DNA of 64,000 nt from Aeromicrobium sp. (GTDB taxonomy: Bacteria > Actinomycetota > Actinomycetes > Propionibacteriales > Nocardioidaceae). The notes beneath the pieces are model-generated. The model saw only the letters and a program-made list of their open reading frames with translations, did no database searches and had not been told where the DNA came from. The stretch's first letter is position 1. Every line of letters begins with the position of its first letter. This document shows, piece after piece, positions 1 through 9,000 of this stretch. The position numbers and the translations under genes are program-made. The stretch lies in contig NZ_JAGLCD010000001.1 in assembly GCF_023146395.1 (NCBI RefSeq), positions 124,001 through 188,000 on the forward strand, given 5' to 3'.

Positions 1-598
1 GGCCACCGCGTCGGATTGCCCACCGGAGATCGGACTCACGGACCGAACCGACGTGTTCCCTGACCTGCTTCGCCACGCGCCGCGCGCGTCTGACGCCGTC
101 GAGGTGCGATTCCGTGCAGAAGTCACGCAGCTCGTCGAGTCCGATGAGCCCGTGCGCGACCATCCAGTCGCCCACTCGGAGCAGTCGGCGGTCGTCGAGC
201 TGGGTGCCGAGGTCGACGAAGGTCCGCGATGGCGGGGTGATGATGAAGCCGTTCAGCACGTCGACGGCGAACTCGTGGCGGTAACGGTGGACGGCGATTG
301 CCGGGTCGCGGTGCTGGTGGGGGTGACAGGTCGCGAAGTGCAGGGGGAGAAGTGGCCCGACGACGAATCCTCGAAGCCGAAGACTGGTGATGTGGCTGAC
401 GGCGACATGCTCCGGAAGGGTGAGTCGGGCGGCCTGAAGTCGTAGCTCGAGCGTCGGCTCGGTCTGTGCGGTGCGGTAGACGCCTTCGTGAAGTCGAACG
501 AACCGGCGGCCCCGCAGCGAACCGTCACTGAGGCCGAGCCTGAGCGCCTCCTGGCGCGTGAAGGGGCGACCGTGAAGTGTCTCGGGTATGGGGTGCAT
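1..598 (-). CDS. AbiEi-like / DUF559-like protein, 3' truncated by window edge
   Basis: Open minus-strand frame from ATG at 598 to the window edge, absent from the ORF track because it is partial: MHPIPETLHGRPFTRQEALRLGLSDGSLRGRRFVRLHEGVYRTAQTEPTLELRLQAARLTLPEHVAVSHITSLRLRGF...HRYRHEF...ITPPSRTFVDLG; resembles actinobacterial AbiEi-domain/DUF559 proteins. Confidence 0.7.
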   Translation of the reverse strand, partial: MHPIPETLHGRPFTRQEALRLGLSDGSLRGRRFVRLHEGVYRTAQTEPTLELRLQAARLTLPEHVAVSHITSLRLRGFVVGPLLPLHFATCHPHQHRDPAIAVHRYRHEFAVDVLNGFIITPPSRTFVDLGTQLDDRRLLRVGDWMVAHGLIGLDELRDFCTESHLDGVRRARRVAKQVREHVGSVRESDLRWAIRRGG

Positions 599-686
599 CC
601 CTCGACGGTGTCGCCGTTGTCGGCCACACGGGAGCGCCCGCCAGTCCCCTGGGGATTCAGCCCGGCTGTGGATAACGTCGTGCGCT

Positions 687-724
687 GAGTTGTGCGGTTT
701 CGCGAGTGGAAAAGTGCACAACTC
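687..724. repeat. Imperfect hairpin GAGTTGTGC...GCACAACTC between marR-type and AbiEi-like genes
   Basis: Perfect 9-bp arms 687-695 / 716-724; followed by AACTCGGCGCA as in the hairpin at 16760-16785. Confidence 0.6.
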
Positions 725-766
725 GGCGCAAATCTGGGGGAGGCGGTCACCCAGGGTGGCGGTGGG

Positions 767-1252
767 TCAGGGGGCGGGGCAAGAGCCTTGGTCGTCGAGC
801 TCGTCGACGACCCGCTGCATGACGCGGCCGAGGACGTCGAACTCGGCCGGCGAGGCGTGCTCGACCAGGTGCGCGTGGACGCCGCGCACGTGGGTGTGGG
901 CCGCCTGCTCGAGCACGGAGAAGCCGTGGTCGGTCAGCACGGCCGAGACGCCGCGTCCGTCGCCGACCGCCTGGGTGCGTCGCACGATGCCCTTGCGCTC
1001 CAGGCGCGAGATCGTGTGCGTGACCCGGCTGCGCGAGTGCGCGACCTGCGCGGCCAGGGTGGCCATGCGGATGGAGCGGTCGGGCGCCTCCGAGAGGCGG
1101 ACGAGGATCTCGTACTCGGGCATCGAGAGGTCGTGCGCCGTGCGCAGGTCGCGGTCGAGCCGGTCCATCAGGAGCGTCGTCGCCCCGAGGAACGACCGCC
1201 AGACGCGCTGCTCGGGCTCGGTGAGCCACGGCGTGTCGGTGATCGTGTCCAT
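767..1252 (-). CDS. MarR family transcriptional regulator
   Basis: 161 aa; winged-helix pattern MPEYEILVRLSEAPDRSIRMATLAAQVAHSRSRVTHTISRLERKGIVRR. Confidence 0.9.
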   Translation of the reverse strand: MDTITDTPWLTEPEQRVWRSFLGATTLLMDRLDRDLRTAHDLSMPEYEILVRLSEAPDRSIRMATLAAQVAHSRSRVTHTISRLERKGIVRRTQAVGDGRGVSAVLTDHGFSVLEQAAHTHVRGVHAHLVEHASPAEFDVLGRVMQRVVDELDDQGSCPAP

Positions 1253-1281
1253 GGCGGCATCCTAACGGAGAACGGAGGTTG

Positions 1282-1327
1282 TTGAAGCGTCAATTACATG
1301 ATATCGTCTCTCTTGTTGAACACTCAA
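1282..1327. promoter_or_regulatory. Two TTGA-N4-TCAA inverted repeats between divergent marR-type gene and yceI-type gene
   Basis: TTGAAGCGTCAA 1282-1293 and TTGAACACTCAA 1316-1327; minus-strand TTGAGT-N18-TATCAT promoter fits between them. Confidence 0.7.
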
Positions 1328-1350
1328 CCACAGACCACGCAGGAGCAGTC

Positions 1351-1890
1351 ATGAGCATCGTCACCCCGGGTACCTGGAACCTCGACCCCACCCACACCGA
1401 GATCGGCTTCTCGGTCCGTCACCTGATGAGCAAGGTGCGCGGCACGTTCGGCACGTTCGAGGGCACCCTCGTCACGGCCGAGGACGTCACCGACTCGAAG
1501 GTCACCGTCGAGGTCGACCTCAGCTCGATCAACACCGGCACCGCCGATCGCGACGCCCACCTGCGCAGCAGCGACTTCTTCGACGTCGAGACGCACCCCG
1601 CGATGACGTTCGCGACCAACGGCGTCACGCAGAAGAGCGACTCCGAGTTCGTCGTGAACGGCGACCTCACGATCCGCGGCGTCACCAAGCCCCTCGAGCT
1701 CCAGGTCGAGTTCCTCGGCGAGGGCGGCGACCCGTGGGGCGGCACGCGCGTCGGGGTCGAGGCCACGGGCGAGATCAGCCGCAAGGAGTTCGGCATCGAC
1801 TTCAACATCCCCGTGGCCGGCGCCGACAAGGCCATGATCGGCGACAAGATCTCGCTGACGATCAACGCCGAGGCCGTGCTCCAGGCCTGA
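1351..1890 (+). CDS. YceI family protein
   Basis: ATG at 1351; MSIVTPGTWNLDPTHTEIGFSVRHLMSKVRGTFGTFEG... typical YceI start. Confidence 0.93.
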   Translation: MSIVTPGTWNLDPTHTEIGFSVRHLMSKVRGTFGTFEGTLVTAEDVTDSKVTVEVDLSSINTGTADRDAHLRSSDFFDVETHPAMTFATNGVTQKSDSEFVVNGDLTIRGVTKPLELQVEFLGEGGDPWGGTRVGVEATGEISRKEFGIDFNIPVAGADKAMIGDKISLTINAEAVLQA

Positions 1891-1896
1891 TCCCGC

Positions 1897-2475
1897 CTAC
1901 GCCGGGCCGGGGCGCAGCATGCGGACCGCGAGGTCGGCGTGCAGGCGCCCCAGCTCGGCCGCGGTGTGAGCGCCCCCGGGCTCGAACCACCGCACCAGAT
2001 CGACGCTGAGGCTCAGCACGGCACGCGCCGTGCCCCGCACGTCGGTCACCTCCAGGACGCCCTCGTCGACCCCCGCGACGAGGGCGTCCTGCAGGTGGTG
2101 CTCCATGCGTCGCCGCAGGTCGGCGATGATCGCGCGGTGCTCGGCTGAGAGCGCGCCGAACTCGTACTGCACGACCCGGCCGATCCGGCTGTTGCGGGCG
2201 TGCCACTCGCTGAAGGCCTGCACCATCGCCGCGATCTGCTCGACGGGGGAGTCGCTCGTGGAGGCGGCGTTCGCCAGGACCTCCAGCGCGTGCTCGTGGC
2301 CGCGCAGGGAGATCGCGAACAGCAGCTCTTCCTTCGTCGCGTGGTGCACGTAGACCGCCGCCGGGCTCATGTGCGCCCGCGCGGCGATGTCGCGCGTCGT
2401 CGTGCCGCCGAAGCCGTGCTCGGCGAACGCCTCGACGGCGGCGTCGAGCAGCCGGTCGCGGGCGGTGGTGGTCAT
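1897..2475 (-). CDS. TetR family transcriptional regulator
   Basis: MTTTARDRLLDAAVEAFAEHGFGGTTTRDIAARAHMSPAAVYVHHATKEELLFAI; N-terminal TetR HTH; start at 2475. Confidence 0.93.
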   Translation of the reverse strand: MTTTARDRLLDAAVEAFAEHGFGGTTTRDIAARAHMSPAAVYVHHATKEELLFAISLRGHEHALEVLANAASTSDSPVEQIAAMVQAFSEWHARNSRIGRVVQYEFGALSAEHRAIIADLRRRMEHHLQDALVAGVDEGVLEVTDVRGTARAVLSLSVDLVRWFEPGGAHTAAELGRLHADLAVRMLRPGPA

Positions 2476-2537
2476 GGCAGGTCCTCTCCCGGTGAGGGGG
2501 TGGGGCGTGGTGGACAGCATGGACCAGCGGTGGCATG

Positions 2538-2553
2538 CTAAGCAAGCGCTTAG
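2538..2553. promoter_or_regulatory. TetR-type operator CTAAGC-AAGC-GCTTAG
   Basis: 16-bp inverted repeat between divergent tetR-type gene and acyl-CoA dehydrogenase; related to 19267-19280. Confidence 0.65.
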
Positions 2554-2625
2554 TGACTCGGCGGTAACCGAGACCGACCGAATGAGCGCCTCGCCCACGA
2601 ATCCCCTCCGCCCCGAGAGGCTCCC

Positions 2626-3771
2626 ATGGACCGCACCATCTACACCGACGACCACGAGGCCTTCCGCGAGAGCTGTGCCGCATTCCTGGCCAAGAAGGTC
2701 GCGCCGCACATCGAGCAGTACATCGAGGACAAGTCGCTCCCGCGGGACTTCTGGCTCCGCGCCGGCGAGCTCGGTCTGCTGGGCCTGGAGGTCCCCGAGG
2801 AGTTCGGTGGCGCCGGCGCGGAGGACTTCCGCTTCAACGCCGTCCTGGCCGAGGAGCTCAGCAAGGTCAGTGCGGCGCTCGCGTCCTGCGTCGGCATCCA
2901 CGCCGACATCACGGCGCCGTACCTCGTGGCCCTCGGCACGCAGGAGCAGAAGGAGCGCTGGCTCCCTGGGGTCGTGTCCGGCGAGATCCTGCTCGCGATC
3001 GGCATGACCGAGCCGGGCGGCGGCTCGGACCTGGCCGCCCTCAAGACCACGGCCGTGCGCGACGGCGACGGCTGGGTCATCAACGGGTCCAAGACCTTCA
3101 TCACGAACGGCTACAGCGCCGACCTGGTCCTGACCGCCGTGCGCACCTCGCCCGAGAAGGGTGCCAAGGGCATCACGCTGTTCGCGATCGAGGCGGGCGA
3201 CGAGGGCTTCAGCCGTGGCCGCAAGCTCGACAAGGTCGGCCAGACGGAGTCCGACACGGCCGAACTGTTCTTCGAGAACGTCCGCGTCGGCGACGACCGC
3301 ATCGTCGGCGAGCTCGACGGCGGCTTCATCCACATGATGCAGAAGCTGCCGCAGGAGCGCCTGAGCTGTGCGATCTCCAATGTCGCGCACGCCAAGCAGA
3401 TCCTGGCCGAGACGATCCAGTACGCCCACGAGCGCAAGGCGTTCGGCGCCTCGATCGGCAGCTTCCAGTGGAACAAGTTCCTCATCGCCGAGCTCGTGAC
3501 GCAGATCGAGGTCGCCGAGGCCTACGTCGACCAGGCCGTCGTGGCCCATGCCGAGGGTCGCTTCAGCGCGATCGACGCCGCCAAGGCCAAGTGGTACACG
3601 TCCGACGTGCAGAACAAGGTCCTGGACCACTGCGTCCAGATCCACGGCGGCTACGGCTTCATGAACGAGTACCGCGTGGCCCGCGCGTGGCGTGACGCCC
3701 GCGTGACGCGGATCTGGGCCGGCTCGAACGAGATCATGAAGGAGCTCATCGGCCGCGACCTGGGCTTCTGA
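2626..3771 (+). CDS. Acyl-CoA dehydrogenase
   Basis: 381 aa; IGMTEPGGGSDLAALKTTAVRDGDGWVINGSKTFITNG, ERLSCAISNVAHAKQILAETIQYAHERKAFG, QIHGGYGFMNEY. Confidence 0.95.
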   Translation: MDRTIYTDDHEAFRESCAAFLAKKVAPHIEQYIEDKSLPRDFWLRAGELGLLGLEVPEEFGGAGAEDFRFNAVLAEELSKVSAALASCVGIHADITAPYLVALGTQEQKERWLPGVVSGEILLAIGMTEPGGGSDLAALKTTAVRDGDGWVINGSKTFITNGYSADLVLTAVRTSPEKGAKGITLFAIEAGDEGFSRGRKLDKVGQTESDTAELFFENVRVGDDRIVGELDGGFIHMMQKLPQERLSCAISNVAHAKQILAETIQYAHERKAFGASIGSFQWNKFLIAELVTQIEVAEAYVDQAVVAHAEGRFSAIDAAKAKWYTSDVQNKVLDHCVQIHGGYGFMNEYRVARAWRDARVTRIWAGSNEIMKELIGRDLGF

Positions 3772-3835
3772 GCCCCGACCGTCAGCCCTGCTGGACCGCA
3801 CGACATCCCACCCCGCTCGACCCGAGGAGAACACC

Positions 3836-5053
3836 ATGCCCGAAGCCGTCATCGTCTCGACCGCCCGCTCGCCGATCGGTCGCGCCAACAAGGGATCGCT
3901 CAAGGACATGCGGCCCGACGACCTGGCCGCCGCGATGGTCCAGGCCGCGCTCGCGAAGGTCGAGGCGCTCGACCCGAAGGACATCACCGACCTGCACCTC
4001 GGCATCGGCCAGCCGGCCGGCGAGGGCGGACACAACATCGCGCGCGCCGTCGCCGTGCTCTCGGGGCTGGACCACCTGCCCGGCGTCACGGTCAACCGCT
4101 ACTGCTCCTCGTCGCTGCAGACGACCCGCATGGCGTTCCACGCGATCAAGGCCGGCGAGGGCGACGTGTTCCTCTCCGGCGGTGTCGAGACCGTCAGCCG
4201 GTTCATGAACGGCTTCGCCGACCTGCCCGGTTCGGAGAACCCGCTGTTCGCCGACGCGATCGCCCGCACCGCCCAGCGCGCCGAGGGCGGCGCCGACACC
4301 TGGACCGATCCGCGCGAGTCCGGTGAGCTGCCCGATCTGTACATCGCGATGGGCCAGACGGCCGAGAACGTCGCCCAGCACCTCGGCATGAGCCGCCAGG
4401 AGCAGGACGAGTTCGGCGTGCGGAGCCAGAACCTCGCCGAGGCGGCCATCGCCAACGGCTTCTGGGCCAAGGACATCACGCCCGTCACCCTTCCGGACGG
4501 CACCGTCGTCTCCACTGACGACGGCCCTCGTGCCGGGGTCACGCTCGAGGCCGTCAGCGGGCTCAAGCCGGTCTTCCGCCCCGACGGTACCGTCACGGCC
4601 GGCAACGCCTGCCCGCTCAACGACGGCGCTGCCGCGGTCGTCATCATGAGCGACACCAAGGCCAAGGAGCTCGGCCTGACCCCGCTGGCGCGCATCGTCT
4701 CGACGGCGGTCACGGGCCTCTCGCCCGAGATCATGGGGCTCGGTCCGGTCGAGGCCATCCCGGCCGCGCTCAAGAACGCCGGCATGGGCATCGACGACAT
4801 CGACCTGTACGAGATCAACGAGGCCTTCGCGGTCCAGGCCTGGGGCTCGGCCAAGACGCTCGGCATCCCGCTCGACAAGCTCAACGTCAACGGCGGGGCG
4901 ATCGCGGTCGGTCACCCGTTCGGCATGACGGGCGCCCGCATCACCAGCACCCTGATCAACTCCCTGCAGCACCACGACAAGCAGTTCGGCGTCGAGTCGA
5001 TGTGCGTCGGTGGCGGCATGGGCATGGCCATGGTGCTGGAGCGCCTCTCGTGA
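3836..5053 (+). CDS. Acetyl-CoA C-acyltransferase (thiolase)
   Basis: 405 aa; MPEAVIVSTARSPIGRANKGSL, NRYCSSSLQTT, NVNGGAIAVGHPFGMTGAR, CVGGGMG. Confidence 0.96.
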   Translation: MPEAVIVSTARSPIGRANKGSLKDMRPDDLAAAMVQAALAKVEALDPKDITDLHLGIGQPAGEGGHNIARAVAVLSGLDHLPGVTVNRYCSSSLQTTRMAFHAIKAGEGDVFLSGGVETVSRFMNGFADLPGSENPLFADAIARTAQRAEGGADTWTDPRESGELPDLYIAMGQTAENVAQHLGMSRQEQDEFGVRSQNLAEAAIANGFWAKDITPVTLPDGTVVSTDDGPRAGVTLEAVSGLKPVFRPDGTVTAGNACPLNDGAAAVVIMSDTKAKELGLTPLARIVSTAVTGLSPEIMGLGPVEAIPAALKNAGMGIDDIDLYEINEAFAVQAWGSAKTLGIPLDKLNVNGGAIAVGHPFGMTGARITSTLINSLQHHDKQFGVESMCVGGGMGMAMVLERLS

Positions 5054-5817
5054 GCGCCCCCTCCGGAGCTCGGCACGCCGGAAAGGTCGCGATCGTCACC
5101 GGTGCGAGCCGTGGCATCGGGTTCGCGGTTGCCGAGCGCATCGTCGCCGAGGGCGGGCGGGTCGTCATCACGGCGCGCAAGCCCGAGGCGCTCGAGGAGG
5201 CCGCCACGGCACTGGGCGGGCCGGACACGGCTCGCTGGGTGGCGGGCAACGCGGGCGACGACGCGCACCAGAGCGAGGTCGTGGCGGTGGCGCTCGAGGC
5301 CTTCGGTGGTCTGGACCACCTCGTCAACAACACCGGCATCAACCCGGCGTACGGCCGCATGATCGACATCGACCTGGAGGCGGCGAACAAGATCTTCGCG
5401 ACCAACGTCGTCGCGGCGATCGGGTGGGCGCAGAAGGTCTACCGGGCCTCGTTCGAGGCGAACGGCGGCTCGATCGTCAACATCGCCTCGGTCGCGGGTC
5501 GCCGCCCGGCACCGAACATCGGGACGTACGGCGCCTCCAAGGCCGCGTTGATCCACGTGACCGAGGAGCTGGCCGTAGAGCTGGGCCCGAACATCCGGGT
5601 CAACGCCGTCGCCCCGGCGGTCGTCAAGACCAAGTTCGCGGGGGCCCTCTACGAGGGCCGCGAGGACGAGGTGTCGGCGCCGTACCCGCTCAAGCGCCTG
5701 GGCGAGCCCGAGGACATCGGCTCGCTCGTGTCGTTCCTGCTGAGCGACGAGGCCAGCTGGATCACCGGCCAGACGGTCTCGATCGACGGCGGGCTGCTGC
5801 TCACCGGCGGCGTCTGA
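5050..5817 (+). CDS. SDR family oxidoreductase
   Basis: GTG at 5050 overlapping thiolase stop; VAIVTGASRGIGFAVAERI, YGASKAALIHVTEELAVELGP. Confidence 0.92.
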   Translation: MSAPSGARHAGKVAIVTGASRGIGFAVAERIVAEGGRVVITARKPEALEEAATALGGPDTARWVAGNAGDDAHQSEVVAVALEAFGGLDHLVNNTGINPAYGRMIDIDLEAANKIFATNVVAAIGWAQKVYRASFEANGGSIVNIASVAGRRPAPNIGTYGASKAALIHVTEELAVELGPNIRVNAVAPAVVKTKFAGALYEGREDEVSAPYPLKRLGEPEDIGSLVSFLLSDEASWITGQTVSIDGGLLLTGGV

Positions 5818-5836
5818 ACCACTTCGTGTCACGGCC

Positions 5837-5873
5837 CGACGGGCGCCGATCCAGGACGGGTCGGCGCCCGTCG
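5837..5873 (+). terminator. Terminator-like hairpin after SDR gene
   Basis: Perfect 13-bp stem CGACGGGCGCCGA / TCGGCGCCCGTCG, 11-nt loop; no U tract. Confidence 0.55.
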
Positions 5874-5926
5874 GCGCGTCTGCGGGAAGCCGCGGTGGAG
5901 CAGTGGACTGTCCACGTGACGAGAAA

Positions 5927-5965
5927 CATGAGGAATCCCTCATGAAAAACTTGAGGAATCCCTCA
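5927..5965. promoter_or_regulatory. Two tandem TGAGGAATCCCTCA operator boxes upstream of fas
   Basis: Perfectly repeated 14-mers at 5929-5942 and 5952-5965; same motif upstream of carboxylase gene at 19374 and 19402. Confidence 0.8.
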
Positions 5966-6010
5966 CGTTCTTGAGAGGATGGGGGCACACCGCACCTGAG
6001 GGGTTTCTCT

Positions 6011-9000
6011 GTGACGACGTTCGACACGCCTGTTCCGCCCGTCCACGACCGCGCTTCGGTCCTCGATCAGCCCGGCCGGGTCCGCGCGCTGCTCGACGAC
6101 CTGCGCGCCGGTACCGACCGCTACGGCGTGGTCTTCGGCGGTCAGGGCATCGCCTGGCTGCCGACGCTCGCCGCACTGGTCCGCGACCATGGGACGGGCG
6201 CCGAGCTCGCGGAGCTCCTCGAGAGCGTCGAGCTGCGCCTGGCGCCCGTCGCGGGCGAGCTCGCCCGGGTCGACGCGCGATTCACCCCGCTGGCCTGGGC
6301 CGATGTCCTGGCGGCCGGGGAGTCGGTCGACAGCGACGACGACGCGGAGGCCCCGGCCGTCCCGTCCGAGGGCGATCTCGCGGTGCCTGCGCTCTCGGTG
6401 CCTGGCATCGCGTTGACCCAGATCGCCGCGCTGCGGGCCCTGCGCGGCTGGGGACTGGACCCGACGCCCGGCGGCGAGCACGGTGCCCGTGCCGCCGCAG
6501 GTCACTCACAGGGCGCGCTGGCGGTCGAGGTCCTGCGGGGTCGTGACGAGGCCGACGTCCTGCTGGTCGCCCGCCTGTGCGGTGTCGCGACGCAGCTGGT
6601 GGCCCGCCGCCGCGGCCTGACCGGCTCGGCCGACGCGCCCGTCATGGTCTCGGTGCGCGACGTCGAGCTCGGCGCGGTCGACGAGGTCCTCGAGGGTCTG
6701 CCGGGGACGCGCGCGGTGCGCGGCCTGCGCAACGGTCGTCGCTCGGTCGTGCTCGCCGGCCCGTCCGCCGATCTCGCCGCCGTGCTGGCGGCCTTCGAGC
6801 GCCGCTCGGCCGCCGAGAAGGACGCCCGCGACAAGAAGCTCACGGGCGGGGCCGTGTTCGCTCCCGTCGTCGAGCCGCTCGGCGCGGCGGTCGCCTTCCA
6901 TCATCCCGACCTGGCCGAGGCCGCAGATCTCGTGGCCGGCTGGGCCTCGACGCTGGGCCTCGACGCCGCGTGGGCCCGGGATCTCGCCCGGACCTCCTTC
7001 ATCGACCCGGTCGACTGGGTCGCGCAGCTCGACGACGTGCTCGCGACGGGAGTCGACTGGCTCCTCGACCTCGGTCCCGCGGCCCTCGCAGCGACCGTCA
7101 CGGCCGACGAGGTCACCCCGCGGGGCGTCGGCGTCGTCACCGTCACGACCCGCCGCGGTCGCCGCGAGCTCACCGTCCCCGGCGCTGCTCCCACGCGCCC
7201 GACCCCCTGGTCGAGCCACCTGCCGACCGTCGTGCACCTGCCCGACGGCTCCGTGCGGCTCGAGACGGCATTCACCCGCCTGACCGGCAAGTCGCCCATC
7301 CTGCTCGCCGGCATGACCCCGACGACCGTCGACGCGGCGATCGTCGCCGCTGCCGCGAACGCCGGCTTCTGGGCTGAGCTCGCCGGCGGCGGCCAGGTCA
7401 CGGCGGAGATCTTCCGCGACCGCATGGCCGAGCTCGACGGCCTGCTCGAGCCGGGGCGCAGCTTCCAGTTCAACTCGCTCCTGCTCGACCCCTACCTGTG
7501 GAAGCTGCAGCTGGGGCAGCAGCGACTCGTCCAGCGGGCGCGCGCCGCCGGCTCGCCGATCGACGCCGTCATCGTGACGGCGGGCGTGCCCGAGCTCGAC
7601 GAGGCCGTCGCGCTGGTCCGCGACCTGCACGAGGTCGGCATCGAGCACGTCGTGTTCAAGCCCGGCACGGTCCGCCAGATCCGTCAGGTCCTCGACATCG
7701 CGAAGGCCCTGGCCGACACCGAGCTCGACGGCACCAGCCTGATCATCCAGATCGAGGGGGGCCAGGCCGGCGGGCACCACTCGTGGGAGGACCTCGACGA
7801 CCTGCTCGTCGCGACCTACGCCGACCTGCGGGCCACGCCCGGTGTCGTGGTCTGCGTCGGAGGCGGCATCGGCACCCCCGAGGCGGCCTCGTCGTACCTG
7901 ACCGGGGAGTGGGCACGTCGTCACGACCTGCCGCTCATGCCGGTCGACGGCGTCCTGATCGGCACCGCCGCGATGGCGACCGCCGAGGCCACGACCTCGC
8001 CGCAGGTCAAGCAGCTGCTCGTCGACACCCCGGGCACTGCGGCCTGGATCGGGGCCGGCCAGGCCGTCCGTGGCATGTCCTCCGGCCGCAGCCAGCTCGG
8101 CGCCGACATCCACGAGATCGACAACACCGCCTCGCGGACGGGTCGCCTGCTCGACGAGGTCGCCGGTGACGCCGACGCCGTGGCGGCGCGTCACGACGAG
8201 ATCGTCGCGGCGCTCGACGCGACCGCGAAGCCGTACTTCGGCGACGTGGCGCACATGTCGTACGGCGCGCTCCTGGAACGCTTCGCGGCTCTGACGACCG
8301 TGCGCACCGACGAGGGCGCCGAGGCCTGGCTCGACGTCTCGTTCCGGGACCGCTTCCTGGAGCTCGTGCACCGCGCCGAGGCGCGCCTGGCCGACGCCGA
8401 CCACGGCGACGTCCCGACGCTGTTCGCGAGCGCGGCCGACGTCGTGTCACCGGCCGAGGCCCTGGCGACGCTGCGGACCGAGCACCCCACCCTCGACGAC
8501 GTCGTGCTGCACCCCGCCGACGTCAGCTTCTTCCTGGCGGTGTGCCGCCGTCCTGGCAAGCCCGTCACGTTCGTGCCCGTCATCGACGCCGACGTCCGCC
8601 GGTGGTGGCGCTCGGACTCCCTGTGGCAGGCGCACGACGCGCGCTACGGCGCGGACGCCGTCTGCGTGATCCCCGGACCCGTCTCGGTGCGCGGCATCAC
8701 CCGCGCTGACGAGCCCGTCGCCGAGCTGCTGCAGCGCTTCGAGGACGAGACGATCGACGGTCTCCTGGCCGCCGGCCGGTCGACCTGCCGTGTCCCGGGT
8801 CGCCGCCGCGACGACCGGGCCCCGGGTGTGCTGGGCCTCGTGCTCGCCGCCCACGACGTCCTGTGGGCCGGCCGCACCGTGATCAACCCGGTGCACCGTC
8901 TCGGGGAGGGGTGGACCGTCACGACGGACACCCGAGCCGACCACACGCCGACCGGCGCCACCCTCCTGGAGCACGAGGACCACGTGGTCCTGACGGTTCC

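Noticed and set aside
2626-4095. N-terminal extension of the 732-aa minus ORF
   Set aside because: Antisense to acyl-CoA dehydrogenase; only the 192-aa TetR at 1897-2475 is real.
6506-8404. 632-aa minus-strand ORF
   Set aside because: Antisense shadow of FAS-I.
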